Shown: positions 1 through 8,383 of the stretch, one piece after another
Layout: the number at the start of each line of letters is the position of its first letter
Numbering within the stretch: position 1 is the first letter of the stretch
From: Collinsella sp. AF02-46-1
GTDB taxonomy: Bacteria; Actinomycetota; Coriobacteriia; Coriobacteriales; Coriobacteriaceae
Length of the DNA stretch: 64,000 bases
Assembly (NCBI RefSeq): GCF_003465825.1
Contig: NZ_QSBV01000011.1
Coordinates: 26,004 to 90,003, forward strand
Direction of reading: 5' to 3'
Notes under the pieces: generated by a model
What the model was told of the DNA's origin: nothing
The model's input: only the letters and a program-made list of their open reading frames with translations
The model's database searches: none
Translations under genes and position numbers: made by a program

Positions 1-21
1 TTGTCAGCCCGGTCTATTTTA

Positions 22-246
22 TTTGTCTCGATCTGTAACAGCTAGGGGCGAAAACACAAGCTAGTTGTTACAGATTTAGATTGAAGGGATTGGCTCGCAC
101 GTTTATCTAAATCTGTAACAACTAGACGTCCAAAACCGGGTTAAGTGTTACAGATTTAGATATTTCGGCCCGGCCTCCACGTTTGTCTCAATCTGTAACA
201 GGTGGGACCGAAAAACTCGGCTAGATGTTACAGATTGAGACAAACG
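22..246. repeat. Array of three imperfect palindromes at 80-bp pitch
   Basis: Three units each start with ATCTGTAACA (31, 111 and 191, exactly 80 bp apart) and close with TGTTACAGATT about 25-30 bases later. They are extended outward by TCTC(G/A) or TCTAA and the matching complement. The centre varies but usually holds an A-rich stretch such as CGAAAAC. Two more units with the same 80-bp pitch lie at 29658-29796. No gene is visible in them. They lie just downstream of the lacG terminator. Confidence 0.85.
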
Positions 247-273
247 GACCCCGACCCGCTCAAAAACAAAAAG

Positions 274-311
274 GCCGGGGGCGGCGCGCCGTGTGACGTG
301 CCGCCCCCGGC
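274..311 (-). terminator. Terminator of the lacE-lacG transcript
   Basis: A 12-bp GC stem (GCCGGGGGCGGC at 274-285 pairing with 300-311) is followed on the minus strand by a T-rich run (complement of 261-273). It lies 54 bases past the lacG stop. Confidence 0.85.
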
Positions 312-364
312 TGAGAAATGGGGACAAGTTATGTGAGTGGGGCAATGCCGCTAGTCGCAAGTCG

Positions 365-1804
365 CTAGTCCAGACGACGGGTCTGCGCCACGTGCTTGTA
401 CCAGTAGGCGCTTGCCTTGGGCGTGCGCTTCTGGGTTTCAAAGTCTACGTAGAAGAAGCCATAGCGCTTGTTGTAGCCGTTGGTCCAGGAGAACTGATCC
501 TGCAGGCTCCACAGGAAGTAGCCGCCCACGTTGACGCCCACCTCCATGGCCTTGAGCAGCCAGCGCAGGTGCTGCTCGATGTAGTCGATGCGCGGCTGGT
601 CGTCCACAAAACCGTCCTTGTAGGGGTCCTTGTAGCCCATACCGTTCTCGGTGATGAAGATCTGCTTGTAGTTGGGGTAGCGCTGCTTAATGTAGACGAG
701 CAGATCGAACAGACCCTCGGGATAGATGATCCAGTCCCAGTCGGTGGTGGGGATGCCGGGCTTGTTCACATGCTCGCCAATGCCCTTGACGCGCCAGCGA
801 CCGGTGCCCTTCTCGCCCGTACCGTTGTGGTGCAGGTCGTTCTCGCCATCGTAAGCCTTGAGGAAGCGGCACTGGTAGTTGTTAACGCCCAGGTAGTCGT
901 TGTAGAGCGCTGCCTCGCGCATAATCTCGAGGTCCTCGTCCAGGATCTCGATGGTGCCGCCCGAGATGGCGGCCAGGCGGTTGGCGCACTCGAGGGTGTC
1001 GGGGGCATAGTCGCCGCGGAAGGTGGCGTCGAGCAGGAACTGGTTTTGCAGCACGTGCTCGTTGTTGGCGGCCTTGATGTCGGCGGGGTCGTTCTCGTTG
1101 AGCGGGTACTTAAACTCCAGCGACTGAATGACGCCGATCTTGCCCTTAAAGCCTCCGTTGTGGAAGGCCAGTACAGCCTTGGCGTGGGCGAGCATCATGT
1201 TGTGCTCGCACTGGAAGGCTTCGGCCAGATGAGCTTTGACGCCGCCGGGGAAGGTGCCCTCGATGTAGGTGTTGGAGGCGTCGGCCCAGATCTCGTTAAA
1301 GGTGAACCAGTAGGTTACCTGGTCGGCGTACTCCTTAAAGCAGAAGGTGGCAAAGTCCACAAAGGCGTCGATGGTCTCGCGGTTGAGGAAGTCGCCCTTC
1401 TCAAAGAGGGGCAGCGGCGTGTCGAAGTGATGCAGCGTGACAAACGGCTCAACGTGGTGCTTGTGGCACTCGGCAAATAGGTCGTGGTAGAACTGCACGC
1501 CCTCGGGGTTCACCTTGCCGGTGCCCTCGGGGAAGATGCGGCTCCAGGCGATGGAGAGGCGAATACCGTTGATGCCAAACTCCTCGCACAGCTCCAGGTC
1601 CACCGGATACTGGTTGTAGAAGTCGGAGGCGGGATCGGGAGAGAAGCGGCCCTGGGCCTCCAAGAAGTCGTCCCAGGCGACCTTGCCCTTACCGTGGGTG
1701 CGGGTCTCGCCCTCTACCTGGTAGGCAGCAGTGGCGCCGCCAAAGACAAAGTCCTCGGGGAACTGCGCGGGCGGGTTGGTGACGCTGGCGGGGTTAACGG
1801 ACAT
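365..1804 (-). CDS. lacG: 6-phospho-beta-galactosidase (GH1), LacG
   Basis: This 479-residue cytoplasmic enzyme would hydrolyse lactose 6-phosphate, made by the lactose PTS, to galactose 6-phosphate and glucose. It has the GH1 fold signatures: acid/base Glu171 in TFNEIW and nucleophile Glu386 in ITENGMG. The C-terminal SWTNGYNKRYGFF segment carries Ser439, Lys446 and Tyr448, the pattern that binds the sugar phosphate in LacG. This separates it from unphosphorylated beta-glucosidases. Length matches the family (about 470). It lies 66 bp after lacE on the same strand, so the two are probably co-transcribed, and a strong terminator follows it. The ribosome binding site is weak. A 6-phospho-beta-glucosidase is possible but less likely given the phosphate-site residues and neighbours. 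Confidence 0.93.
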   Translation of the reverse strand: MSVNPASVTNPPAQFPEDFVFGGATAAYQVEGETRTHGKGKVAWDDFLEAQGRFSPDPASDFYNQYPVDLELCEEFGINGIRLSIAWSRIFPEGTGKVNPEGVQFYHDLFAECHKHHVEPFVTLHHFDTPLPLFEKGDFLNRETIDAFVDFATFCFKEYADQVTYWFTFNEIWADASNTYIEGTFPGGVKAHLAEAFQCEHNMMLAHAKAVLAFHNGGFKGKIGVIQSLEFKYPLNENDPADIKAANNEHVLQNQFLLDATFRGDYAPDTLECANRLAAISGGTIEILDEDLEIMREAALYNDYLGVNNYQCRFLKAYDGENDLHHNGTGEKGTGRWRVKGIGEHVNKPGIPTTDWDWIIYPEGLFDLLVYIKQRYPNYKQIFITENGMGYKDPYKDGFVDDQPRIDYIEQHLRWLLKAMEVGVNVGGYFLWSLQDQFSWTNGYNKRYGFFYVDFETQKRTPKASAYWYKHVAQTRRLD

Positions 1805-1870
1805 GATGATCCAATCGTTTAAATCGAAGGGCCAGCCTGTCTTGGATAGCTGGCTGGCCCTAAGCGTTGC

Positions 1871-3640
1871 TTACTTCGACAGCTGCTCGCTCACAAAGGC
1901 GAGAGACTTGTCGCCGTTCTGGGAGAGCTCAATGTACTGCTTACCACGGCAGGCGACGCACTTGTTGCCCACGCGCTCGCAGTCCTTCTGCAGGTCGGCC
2001 AGGTAGCTGGCAGCCTGCGGAGCCAGGACGACCAGGTCAAAGTCGGGAAGCATGTCCACGTGGTTGCCATAGGCATCGGCAGCGGTCTCAAGATCGATGC
2101 CGCGCTCCTTGGCGGCCTTGGCCAGCGCGTTGGCGAGCAGGCCCGAGGTGCCGCCGCCCTGGCAGAGCACGAGCACGCGCTTGCCGTTGAGGTCGCTGGC
2201 GGCCGTAGCCTCGGTGGTGGCAGCAGCGGGGGCGGCGTCGGTCTTTACGACCTCGGCAGCGGCGCCGGCGGCAACGCTCTTGGCGTCGGCCTTACCCTGG
2301 AAGGCGTCGTTGAGCTTGGCGGCCTTCTCGGCGTTCTTGGCGGCGAGCTCCTCCCGGGAGATTTCGGCCTCCTCGGCGCACTTCTGGGCGTCATAGGCAC
2401 GGAAGAAAGGGTAGTACAGGGCAAAGTCGACGACCAGGATAAGGGCGAGCATCACAAAGGCGAGCGGCTGGAAGCCCAGGCCCATGATGGTGCCAATGGG
2501 GCCGGGGACGGTCCAAGGCAGGGTGTACATAAAGCCGTTCATGCCCAAGAAGTCGATAAAGACCTTGAGGATCCAGATGTTGGCGATCGGGGCAAAGACA
2601 AACGGGACAAAGAAGACGGGGTTGAGCACGATGGGCGCGGCGAACAGCAGCGGCTCGTTGACGGCAAAGCACACGGGGACGATGGCGGCCTTACCGACGG
2701 CGCGCATCTCCTGGGACTTGGCCAGGAAGCAGAACATAAAGACCAGGACGAGCGTGGCGCCGGTACCGCCCATGCAGACGACGAAGTACTGGGCACCCTG
2801 GGTCAGGACAGCGGAAGCGTGCTGGCCAGCCTGGAACGCAGCCAGGTTGTCGGTCATGTTGGCAACGAGCGCGGCGGCGATGGCGGGCTCGACGATCGAG
2901 GGGCCGTGGACGCCCACGAACCAGAACAGGCTCATGGCGCCGTAGATCACAGCGAGGCCGATGTAGCCATCGGCAGCGGTGAACAGGGGCTGGAACACCT
3001 GGATGACGCCCTGGGCAAAGCAGAAGCCAAAGGCAGCGCGGAAGGCGATGTCAAAGACCCAAAAGACGGTGATGCAGACGGAGAAGGGGATGATGTCCTT
3101 AAAGGTCTGCGAGATGTTGGGCGGAACCTGCTCGGGCATCTTGACGGTGATGTTGCGCTTGATAAAGAACTTGTAGATGATGCCGGTCACAAACGCAGCG
3201 ATGAAGGCAGTCAGCAGGCCCTTGGAACCAAGATAGGTGGTGTTGAAGCCGCTGGCGGCGTCCGTGGCGATGGTGTCGCTCGAAAGGAGCAAGAAGCCGA
3301 TGATGGCCGCGCACATGCACGAGATAAAGTTGATCTGATTGTTCTTGGGCAGATCGCGGTTCTGAGCGTCGGCGAAGTGCTTGGCCGTGGTGGCGGCGCA
3401 GGCGATGGCCAGGATGCCCATGGAGTAGTTGTAGCACTTCCACAGGGCGTTGTTGATGTCATCGGGCCAGTAGAAACCCCAGATGTTGGGGACCGAGGCT
3501 ACCAGGCAGAAGATGGACGAGAAGATGATGATGGGGATGACGGAGATAAAGCCGTCGCGGATCGCCTTGAGGTACTTGTTGCGGGCGATCGCGTTGAAAA
3601 AGGGCTGGCCCTTTTCGATGATGGCGATGAGTTGCTCCAT
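1871..3640 (-). CDS. lacE: Lactose-specific PTS permease EIICB, LacE
   Basis: This is a 589-residue membrane transporter that imports and phosphorylates lactose. Residues 1 to about 430 form the multi-helix EIIC domain, including the family-typical segments GVHGPSIVEP and NEPLLFAAPI. An Ala/Lys-rich linker follows (about 430-485). The C-terminal EIIB domain begins at KRVLVLCQGGGTSG, with Cys493 as the phosphorylated cysteine. The domain order is that of LacE. The matching EIIA (lacF) is not in this operon but lies 1.6 kb away at 5216 on the other strand. A LacI-type regulator is divergent, with two operator-like copies between them. Confidence 0.93.
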   Translation of the reverse strand: MEQLIAIIEKGQPFFNAIARNKYLKAIRDGFISVIPIIIFSSIFCLVASVPNIWGFYWPDDINNALWKCYNYSMGILAIACAATTAKHFADAQNRDLPKNNQINFISCMCAAIIGFLLLSSDTIATDAASGFNTTYLGSKGLLTAFIAAFVTGIIYKFFIKRNITVKMPEQVPPNISQTFKDIIPFSVCITVFWVFDIAFRAAFGFCFAQGVIQVFQPLFTAADGYIGLAVIYGAMSLFWFVGVHGPSIVEPAIAAALVANMTDNLAAFQAGQHASAVLTQGAQYFVVCMGGTGATLVLVFMFCFLAKSQEMRAVGKAAIVPVCFAVNEPLLFAAPIVLNPVFFVPFVFAPIANIWILKVFIDFLGMNGFMYTLPWTVPGPIGTIMGLGFQPLAFVMLALILVVDFALYYPFFRAYDAQKCAEEAEISREELAAKNAEKAAKLNDAFQGKADAKSVAAGAAAEVVKTDAAPAAATTEATAASDLNGKRVLVLCQGGGTSGLLANALAKAAKERGIDLETAADAYGNHVDMLPDFDLVVLAPQAASYLADLQKDCERVGNKCVACRGKQYIELSQNGDKSLAFVSEQLSK

Positions 3641-3697
3641 GCAATGCTCCTAAGAGTCGGTGGGTTAGCAACGATGGTAACTTTTGGCGTTCGGTTG

Positions 3698-3843
3698 CCA
3701 AAATGTTGACGTTGCCATTTTGCGACACAAAAAAAGACGCGAACTGATGGTTCCTGTGCCTGCGAACCGTCGATTCCTTATGCGTAAACGTTTGAGCCGC
3801 CCGGTGGCTCTGTGTTTGCACAATGGCAACGTTAACATTTGGG
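3698..3843. promoter_or_regulatory. Pair of inverted LacI-type operators between lacE and its regulator
   Basis: Two near-identical 25-bp sites lie in opposite orientation at 3698-3722 (core TGTTGACGTTGCCATTTTG) and 3819-3843 (reverse complement core TGTTAACGTTGCCATTGTG). The TTAACGTT core is the kind of palindrome LacI-family proteins bind. They fill the 356-bp divergent region between lacE and the LacI gene, so both transcripts could be repressed from them, perhaps by looping. A third, weaker copy (AATGTTAATGTTTCTG) is at 5130-5145, ahead of lacF. Confidence 0.65.
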
Positions 3844-3996
3844 CGACAAAAGCCGTTCGGGGAAGCAAGATTGTCGGTGAACGGTAGGTTTTAGGTGGTA
3901 AACGTATTGTGGGGGAGGTGTTGGATATACTTGAAGGCGTTCATTTGACTGCGTAGGGTGCCGCCAATGGCATCGTTGACATAGAAAGATCGACCT

Positions 3997-5001
3997 ATGG
4001 CCGCTGTTAAAAAATCGGTTTCCGTTAAGGACGTGGCGCGTCTCGCGGGCGTCTCGGAGCAGACGGTCTCGCGCACCGTGCACGATTCGCCCAGCGTGCG
4101 CCCCGAGACCAAGGAGCGCGTGCGTGCCGCCATGCGCGAGCTGGGGTATCGTCCCAATTTTGCCGGTCGATCGCTGCGCCGCGGCAAGTTTAAGACCGTC
4201 GGTGTCGCCATGTTCAACATTACCGGCACCGGCAACCTCGACCGTATGGAGGGCTTTACCGCTGCGGCCGACAAACACGGCTATGCCATCACCCTAACTA
4301 AAGTAGACGGGCATCCGTATACCCTCGAGAGTGCATCGTCGCGCATGAGCGCACTTCCGGTGGATGGCATGGTTGTGATCATGAATCGCATGCCGGCGGA
4401 CTTTGGCACCTTCGAGCCGCTGCCCGGTATGCAGACGGTGCTCGTTACCATGCTGGAGCACCCGCTCTGTTCAACGGTCGATAACGACCAGTTCGATTGC
4501 TCGCGCCAGGTGGTCGAGTACTTGCTGGTGCAGGGGCACAAGACCGTGCACTTTATCTCATGCCCCGAGCGCTCGCTTTCGGGCATGCAGCGCGAGGAAG
4601 GCTGGCGTGAGACACTGCGCGCACATGGTATTGAGCCGCCGCGACTCGTCCGTGGCGATTGGACGGCACAGAGCGGATATGCTGCCGGTCAGGCTCTAGC
4701 GGACGATCCGACCTGTACCGCCATCTATGCTTCCAACGATGCCATGGCCTACGGCTGCATTCGCGGGCTCGAGTCGCGCGGGAAGCGCGTGCCCCAGGAC
4801 GTGAGCGTAGTGGGTGTTGACGATAGTCTGGGCGACATCGTGCCCGACCGTCGCCTGACCACGGTGCGCTTTGACAACAAGCGCGTCGGCATGTGGGCTG
4901 TCGACAAGATTGCCGGCGCCGAGGGGGGTGCGTCTGGCGTGGAGCACATGCTGATCCCCGGCATGCTCGTAGAGGGTGATACGGTGCGCGATGTACGCTA
5001 G
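3997..5001 (+). CDS. LacI-family transcriptional regulator of the lactose PTS genes
   Basis: This 334-residue protein has an N-terminal LacI helix-turn-helix (SVKDVARLAGVSEQTVSRTV, residues about 8-27), the hinge segment RPNFAGRSLRRG, and a periplasmic-binding-protein-like effector domain ending in the usual SVVGVDDS motif. It is divergent from lacE-lacG and followed by lacF, which suggests it controls lactose uptake; the inducer cannot be read from sequence. It is clearly similar along its length to the second LacI regulator at 14073 (for example shared GRSLR, LPVDGM/II and TVRFD segments), so the two probably arose by duplication. Confidence 0.9.
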   Translation: MAAVKKSVSVKDVARLAGVSEQTVSRTVHDSPSVRPETKERVRAAMRELGYRPNFAGRSLRRGKFKTVGVAMFNITGTGNLDRMEGFTAAADKHGYAITLTKVDGHPYTLESASSRMSALPVDGMVVIMNRMPADFGTFEPLPGMQTVLVTMLEHPLCSTVDNDQFDCSRQVVEYLLVQGHKTVHFISCPERSLSGMQREEGWRETLRAHGIEPPRLVRGDWTAQSGYAAGQALADDPTCTAIYASNDAMAYGCIRGLESRGKRVPQDVSVVGVDDSLGDIVPDRRLTTVRFDNKRVGMWAVDKIAGAEGGASGVEHMLIPGMLVEGDTVRDVR

Positions 5002-5032
5002 GGTGTGGACCTGTTTGGGTTGCCACTAATTG

Positions 5033-5048
5033 TGTTCGATATTGTTCG
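5033..5048. promoter_or_regulatory. Tandem TGTTCG half-sites (DeoR-type operator candidate) before lacF
   Basis: TGTTCG occurs at 5033 and again at 5043, ten bases apart, inside TGTTCGATATTGTTCGCATT. The same tandem arrangement (TGTTCGAATG then TGTTCAAATA, again ten bases apart) lies at 7207-7221 upstream of lacA. TGTTCG half-sites are known for DeoR/GlpR-type repressors, and a DeoR-type gene is present at 16462. That this regulator binds here is inference. Confidence 0.5.
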
Positions 5049-5215
5049 CATTGGTTTAAAAACCGTTCACGGGCGAAAATCGACCGTTCATAGCTCGAAA
5101 TTGCGTTTTGCATTGTTCTGTTTTGTTTGAATGTTAATGTTTCTGTCATACACAACGCAGCGCGTATGCCCGGACGCGATGCTCTCCATTGGTTCATATG
5201 TGAAAGGAACGCAAT

Positions 5216-5554
5216 ATGGCAACCAAAGAAGAAATCTCGATGGTTGGATTCGAGATCGTCGCATACGCGGGTGACGCCCAGACTGATCTGCTTGCAGCGC
5301 TCGATGCTGCTCGCGAGGGTGATTTTGAGAAGGCCGAACAGCTGCACAAGGATGCGAGCGATGCACTCATTGGCGCCCACGACACGCAGACCAAGCTGCT
5401 TTCGCAGGAGGCCGGCGGCGGCGAGATGGAGATGACCTTCATCATGGCTCACGCTCAGGATACTCTCATGACCACCATGATCCTGGAGAAGCAGACCCGC
5501 TTTACCATCGATGCCTATAAGCGCATCGCCGCACTCGAGGCCAAGCTCGCTTAA
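5216..5554 (+). CDS. lacF: Lactose/cellobiose-type PTS EIIA component, LacF
   Basis: This 112-residue soluble PTS protein passes phosphate from HPr to the EIIB domain of LacE. It matches EIIA-Lac in size and in the segments MVGFEIVAYAGDA and MAHAQDTLMTT, where His79 is the likely phosphorylated residue. A good ribosome binding site (GAAAGGAA) precedes the ATG. It is transcribed separately from lacE, after the LacI gene and a 214-bp gap with operator-like sequences, and is closed by its own terminator. Having EIIA apart from EIICB and on the other strand is a rearranged order compared with the classic lacFEG. Confidence 0.93.
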   Translation: MATKEEISMVGFEIVAYAGDAQTDLLAALDAAREGDFEKAEQLHKDASDALIGAHDTQTKLLSQEAGGGEMEMTFIMAHAQDTLMTTMILEKQTRFTIDAYKRIAALEAKLA

Positions 5555-5586
5555 CGAACCTTCGCAACCAAGTCCCCTTCCAAAAA

Positions 5587-5615
5587 CCCTGCCGCGGGTA
5601 GCGGCAGGGCTTTTT
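5587..5615 (+). terminator. Terminator after lacF
   Basis: The stem CCCTGCCGC/GCGGCAGGG has a five-base loop and is followed by CTTTTT. Confidence 0.9.
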
Positions 5616-5623
5616 CTGTTAAT

Positions 5624-5675
5624 CCGGCACTTGGGGACGTTCCTTATCTGCCGGCAGTTTGGGACACTCCTGCCA
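5624..5675. repeat. Dispersed hairpin element (GGGGACGTTCCTTATCTGCCGG type)
   Basis: The sequence CCGGCACTTGGGGACGTTCC and its continuation to a GGGACACTCC tail recur almost unchanged at 46211-46260, with the CTTGGGGACAC and GTTTGGGACAC parts slightly shuffled. CCGGCA...TGCCGG pairs into a small hairpin. It appears to be a short intergenic repeat family. Confidence 0.6.
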
Positions 5676-5749
5676 TGCATTTGATCCTTTGAGGATGGAA
5701 GAAAACGGGTTATTAGGTTTGTTGCGGTGCCGACTCGACCCGTCGGTTA

Positions 5750-5903
5750 CAAAACTATGCCGGTTTACTACGATGAATCGTATTCTTTCAACTATGGAAA
5801 GAACAGCGTTATCAAAGCCGCAGGTAGAAAGCTTGCCATTTTCTGCTAATAGCAAATGTGGTCGGTCCTATCGGTTTTACGGTAGTAAACCGGCATAGTT
5901 TTG
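5750..5903. mobile_element. MITE-like element, 154 bp with 22-bp terminal inverted repeats
   Basis: The ends CAAAACTATGCCGGTTTAC (5750 onward) and its exact reverse complement (ending at 5903) form 22-bp perfect inverted repeats around about 110 bp of non-coding DNA. No transposase is encoded. It sits in the 465-bp gap between lacF and the membrane protein gene. No certain target duplication is visible. Confidence 0.6.
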
Positions 5904-6019
5904 AAATGGCACTGTTCGACTAGCAGCGTTATGGAGCTTCTGCACGCCCTCTCGTTCGGTTTTTCGCTGGATGGGTATACTTTCACCCGCAATACAGGCC
6001 GGAATGAGGAGGTATCCAA

Positions 6020-7027
6020 ATGCCGGATAACGGGTCAATACAAAAAAGAGACGCGCACGAGATGGCTCATGGGCGTCCTGTCCAGATAACCGAGCACACG
6101 ACGGTAACCGAGCTGCAGCCCAGCCTGTCCGATATCGTGTGCGCAAACAAAAAGCTACAGATTGGCTTTATCGTTGCGCTCGTGGTACTGGCGCTGCTGT
6201 CGGGCTTTGTAGCTCGTCCGCATTTTGCCGATACCAAGACTTGGGACTCCACCATCGAGGTCATCGATCAAAAGAAGGGCAATGTTTTGGCGCTCACGAC
6301 CTCGTGCGTCGCCCTATCTGCGGGTATCACTGCGCTGCCGGGCGATACTGGAACGCCAGTCGCCGAGCAGCTCGCACAGCTTTCAGGCAACCTTGGTATC
6401 GTGCTTGCCGTGCTATACCTAGAGAAATATTTGCTTACGATTTTGTGGTCGGTTGGCCTGGGCATCCTGATCCCGTTTGCGCTGGTGCTCTTTGCGATCT
6501 CACTTGGCATTCACGGACGCTGGAGCACGAGCACAGTCATTCGCCGCGTGGCAACGCGTGTGCTGGTGGTCGCCATAATTGGCATGGTGTTGGTGCCCGC
6601 AAGCGTATGGGTGTCGCAGAAGGTCGATGAAACGTATCGCGTAAGTATTGAGCAAGCTCAGCAAAAGGCTGCGGATGCGGCAGATAGCGACAGCTCCAAA
6701 GCAAGCAAGAAAAAGACCGAGTCCACAGAGTCCAAGAATGTGCTTGAGCAGCTTGCCGACGGCGCCTCGGGTCTTGTCACGTCGGTGACCAGCGGCGCCA
6801 AGCAGATGACCGATGAGATTGTGCAACAGGTGACCGATCTGATCGAAGGTGTCATCGTGATGATCGTGACCTCGTGCGTGATTCCATTGCTGGTGCTCGC
6901 GGCGTTTCTGTGGCTGGGGCACGTGCTGCTGGGGATTGATATTTCCGGCCCGGCGAACTATTTAACGGGCCGCTTTCTGAGTACTCCGTCCAAGCACACC
7001 AAAAAGGTGGGCAGTCCGAGTAACTAA
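6020..7027 (+). CDS. Predicted membrane protein of unknown function
   Basis: I do not recognise this 335-residue protein. Hydrophobic segments are visible at about 47-66, 125-143, 145-164, 181-199 and 277-305, so it probably spans the membrane four or five times. Between the last two lies a polar stretch rich in Ala, Ser and Lys (residues about 205-245), likely outside the bilayer. The C-terminal tail is basic. The start is well placed behind AGGAGGT. It stands alone between lacF and lacAB and is closed by a terminator, so its link to lactose use is positional only. Confidence 0.75.
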   Translation: MPDNGSIQKRDAHEMAHGRPVQITEHTTVTELQPSLSDIVCANKKLQIGFIVALVVLALLSGFVARPHFADTKTWDSTIEVIDQKKGNVLALTTSCVALSAGITALPGDTGTPVAEQLAQLSGNLGIVLAVLYLEKYLLTILWSVGLGILIPFALVLFAISLGIHGRWSTSTVIRRVATRVLVVAIIGMVLVPASVWVSQKVDETYRVSIEQAQQKAADAADSDSSKASKKKTESTESKNVLEQLADGASGLVTSVTSGAKQMTDEIVQQVTDLIEGVIVMIVTSCVIPLLVLAAFLWLGHVLLGIDISGPANYLTGRFLSTPSKHTKKVGSPSN

Positions 7028-7059
7028 AACAGCTGTATATACCGGGGCATACCGCCGAA

Positions 7060-7092
7060 GGGCGGCCGAGACACGTTCTCGGCCGCCCTTTT
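7060..7092 (+). terminator. Terminator after the membrane protein gene
   Basis: GGGCGGCCGAGA (7060-7071) pairs with TCTCGGCCGCCC (7077-7088), followed by TTTT. Confidence 0.9.
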
Positions 7093-7148
7093 GTTTGTTG
7101 AACACATGGTCGCTATGTTCGCGCCGGGCCCAAACGGTCGCCAATCAT

Positions 7149-7221
7149 CCGCGAACGGTATTTGTTCAAAAAAGAACAAAGACAAACAAATTATTGTTGC
7201 AGTCTCTGTTCGAATGTGTTC
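7149..7221. promoter_or_regulatory. Operator-like sites upstream of lacAB
   Basis: Three motifs lie in the 303-bp gap before lacA. They are CCGCGAACGGTA (7149-7160, a motif recurring upstream of several metabolic genes here), the palindrome TTGTTCAAAAAAGAACAA (7162-7179), and tandem TGTTC sites at 7207 and 7217. The TGTTC sites match those before lacF, which suggests common control of the PTS and tagatose genes by one repressor (inference). Confidence 0.5.
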
Positions 7222-7330
7222 AAATAAACATGAACAGTGAAGAACCGCACATTCAGATGCCCGGACCTGAACGCGATTCAACACTTCCAAACAGAAACTG
7301 CGCACCTGCGTATCTCTCAAGGAGGATGTC

Positions 7331-7759
7331 ATGAGGGCTGTAATCGCTTCTGATGCCGACGGTATGTCGATGAAGGAGTCCATCAAGGAGATGCTCATCG
7401 CCGACGGTCACGAGGTCGTCGACTATTCCGAGACCCCTGCCGCGGACTTTGTCGATTCCGCCACCGCCGTTGCCAAGGACCTGCTGGAGCACAAGGATTC
7501 CCAGGGCTTCGCATTCGATAAGTACGGCGTCGGCTCCTATATGGCCGCCGTCAAGATCAAGGGCATGGTCGTCGCCAACATTTCCGATGAGCGTTCCGCT
7601 TACATGACCCGCGAGCACAACGGCTCGCGCATGGTCACCATGGGCCCGGGCGTTGTGGGCACCGAGGTCGCCAAGAAGATCGCCCGCGAGTTCCTGCGCG
7701 CCCAGTACGCCGGCGGCCGTCACCAGATCCGTGTCGACATGCTCAACAAGATGGCCTAA
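7331..7759 (+). CDS. lacA: Galactose-6-phosphate isomerase subunit LacA
   Basis: This 142-residue protein is the A subunit of the isomerase that turns galactose 6-phosphate into tagatose 6-phosphate. It belongs to the RpiB/LacAB fold: it opens with the typical AVIASDADG segment and contains GVGSYMAAVKIKGM and SRMVTMGPGVVG. Length equals the family's usual 141-142. A strong AAGGAGG site precedes the ATG. lacB follows 63 bp later and is needed for the active heteromer. The pair feeds LacC further down the same strand. Confidence 0.93.
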   Translation: MRAVIASDADGMSMKESIKEMLIADGHEVVDYSETPAADFVDSATAVAKDLLEHKDSQGFAFDKYGVGSYMAAVKIKGMVVANISDERSAYMTREHNGSRMVTMGPGVVGTEVAKKIAREFLRAQYAGGRHQIRVDMLNKMA

Positions 7760-7822
7760 CGAGAGCCACCGAGAACTCGAACTTCTACCTCAACTTGTGA
7801 ATTCAGACGAAAGGACGTTCTG

Positions 7823-8347
7823 ATGAAGAAGACCATCGCAATCGGTTGCGACCATATCGTTACGGACGAGAAGATCTATCTGGCCGACCGCCTGGAGCAG
7901 GCTGGCTACAAGGTGCTCGACTGCGGCACCTACAGCCACACCCGTACGCACTATCCCATCTACGGTAAGGCCGTGGGCGAGGCTGTTGCCAGCGGCAAGG
8001 CCGACTTTGGCGTGGCCCTGTGCGGCACCGGCATCGGCATCACCAACGCCGTCAACAAGGTTCCCGGCGCCCGCTGCGCCCTGGTTCGCGACATGACCTC
8101 TGCCCTGTATGCCCGTCGCGAGCTCAACGCAAACATCGTGGGCTTTGGCGGCAAGATCACCGGCGAGTTCCTGATGGCTGACATCATGCTTGCCTTCCTG
8201 GAGGAGCCCTACGACAAGACTCCCGAGCACGATGCCCTGATTGCCAAGATCGACGCCTGCAACAAGGCCGACGCCGAGGCTCAGGCTGATCCGCACTTCT
8301 TTGACGAGTTCCTCGAGAAGTGGGACCGCGGCGAGTATCACGACTAG
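7823..8347 (+). CDS. lacB: Galactose-6-phosphate isomerase subunit LacB
   Basis: This 174-residue B subunit partners LacA. It opens with [13 protein letters not shown] and has the RpiB-type active segment [22 protein letters not shown] and the anion-binding arginine region [18 protein letters not shown]. The ribosome binding site GAAAGGA is upstream. It is followed by the GTTACGCGG palindrome and a 110-bp repeat element before the LacX-like gene. Confidence 0.93.
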   Translation: MKKTIAIGCDHIVTDEKIYLADRLEQAGYKVLDCGTYSHTRTHYPIYGKAVGEAVASGKADFGVALCGTGIGITNAVNKVPGARCALVRDMTSALYARRELNANIVGFGGKITGEFLMADIMLAFLEEPYDKTPEHDALIAKIDACNKADAEAQADPHFFDEFLEKWDRGEYHD

Positions 8348-8351
8348 TGGG

Positions 8352-8379
8352 GTTACGCGGTTTTGCCAAACCGCGTAAC
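8352..8379. repeat. 28-bp palindrome GTTACGCGGTTT...AAACCGCGTAAC
   Basis: A 12-bp perfect stem has a four-base loop. Near-identical copies follow lacC (10596-10623) and DAHP synthase (46031-46056). All three lie directly after a stop codon, so they may work as transcript 3' ends despite lacking a T-run. Confidence 0.7.
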
Positions 8380-8383
8380 GGGT

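Noticed and set aside
22..246. CRISPR array reading of the ATCTGTAACA repeats
   Set aside because: The conserved parts are inverted pairs around a variable loop, not direct repeats with spacers, and no cas gene is present.
293..1480. Long open frame opposite lacG
   Set aside because: It is a by-product of GC-rich codon use; the minus-strand frame has full GH1 signatures and a terminator.
2060..3709. 549-codon open frame opposite lacE
   Set aside because: Composition is Gly/Asp/Val/His-rich without any motif; lacE on the other strand is unambiguous.
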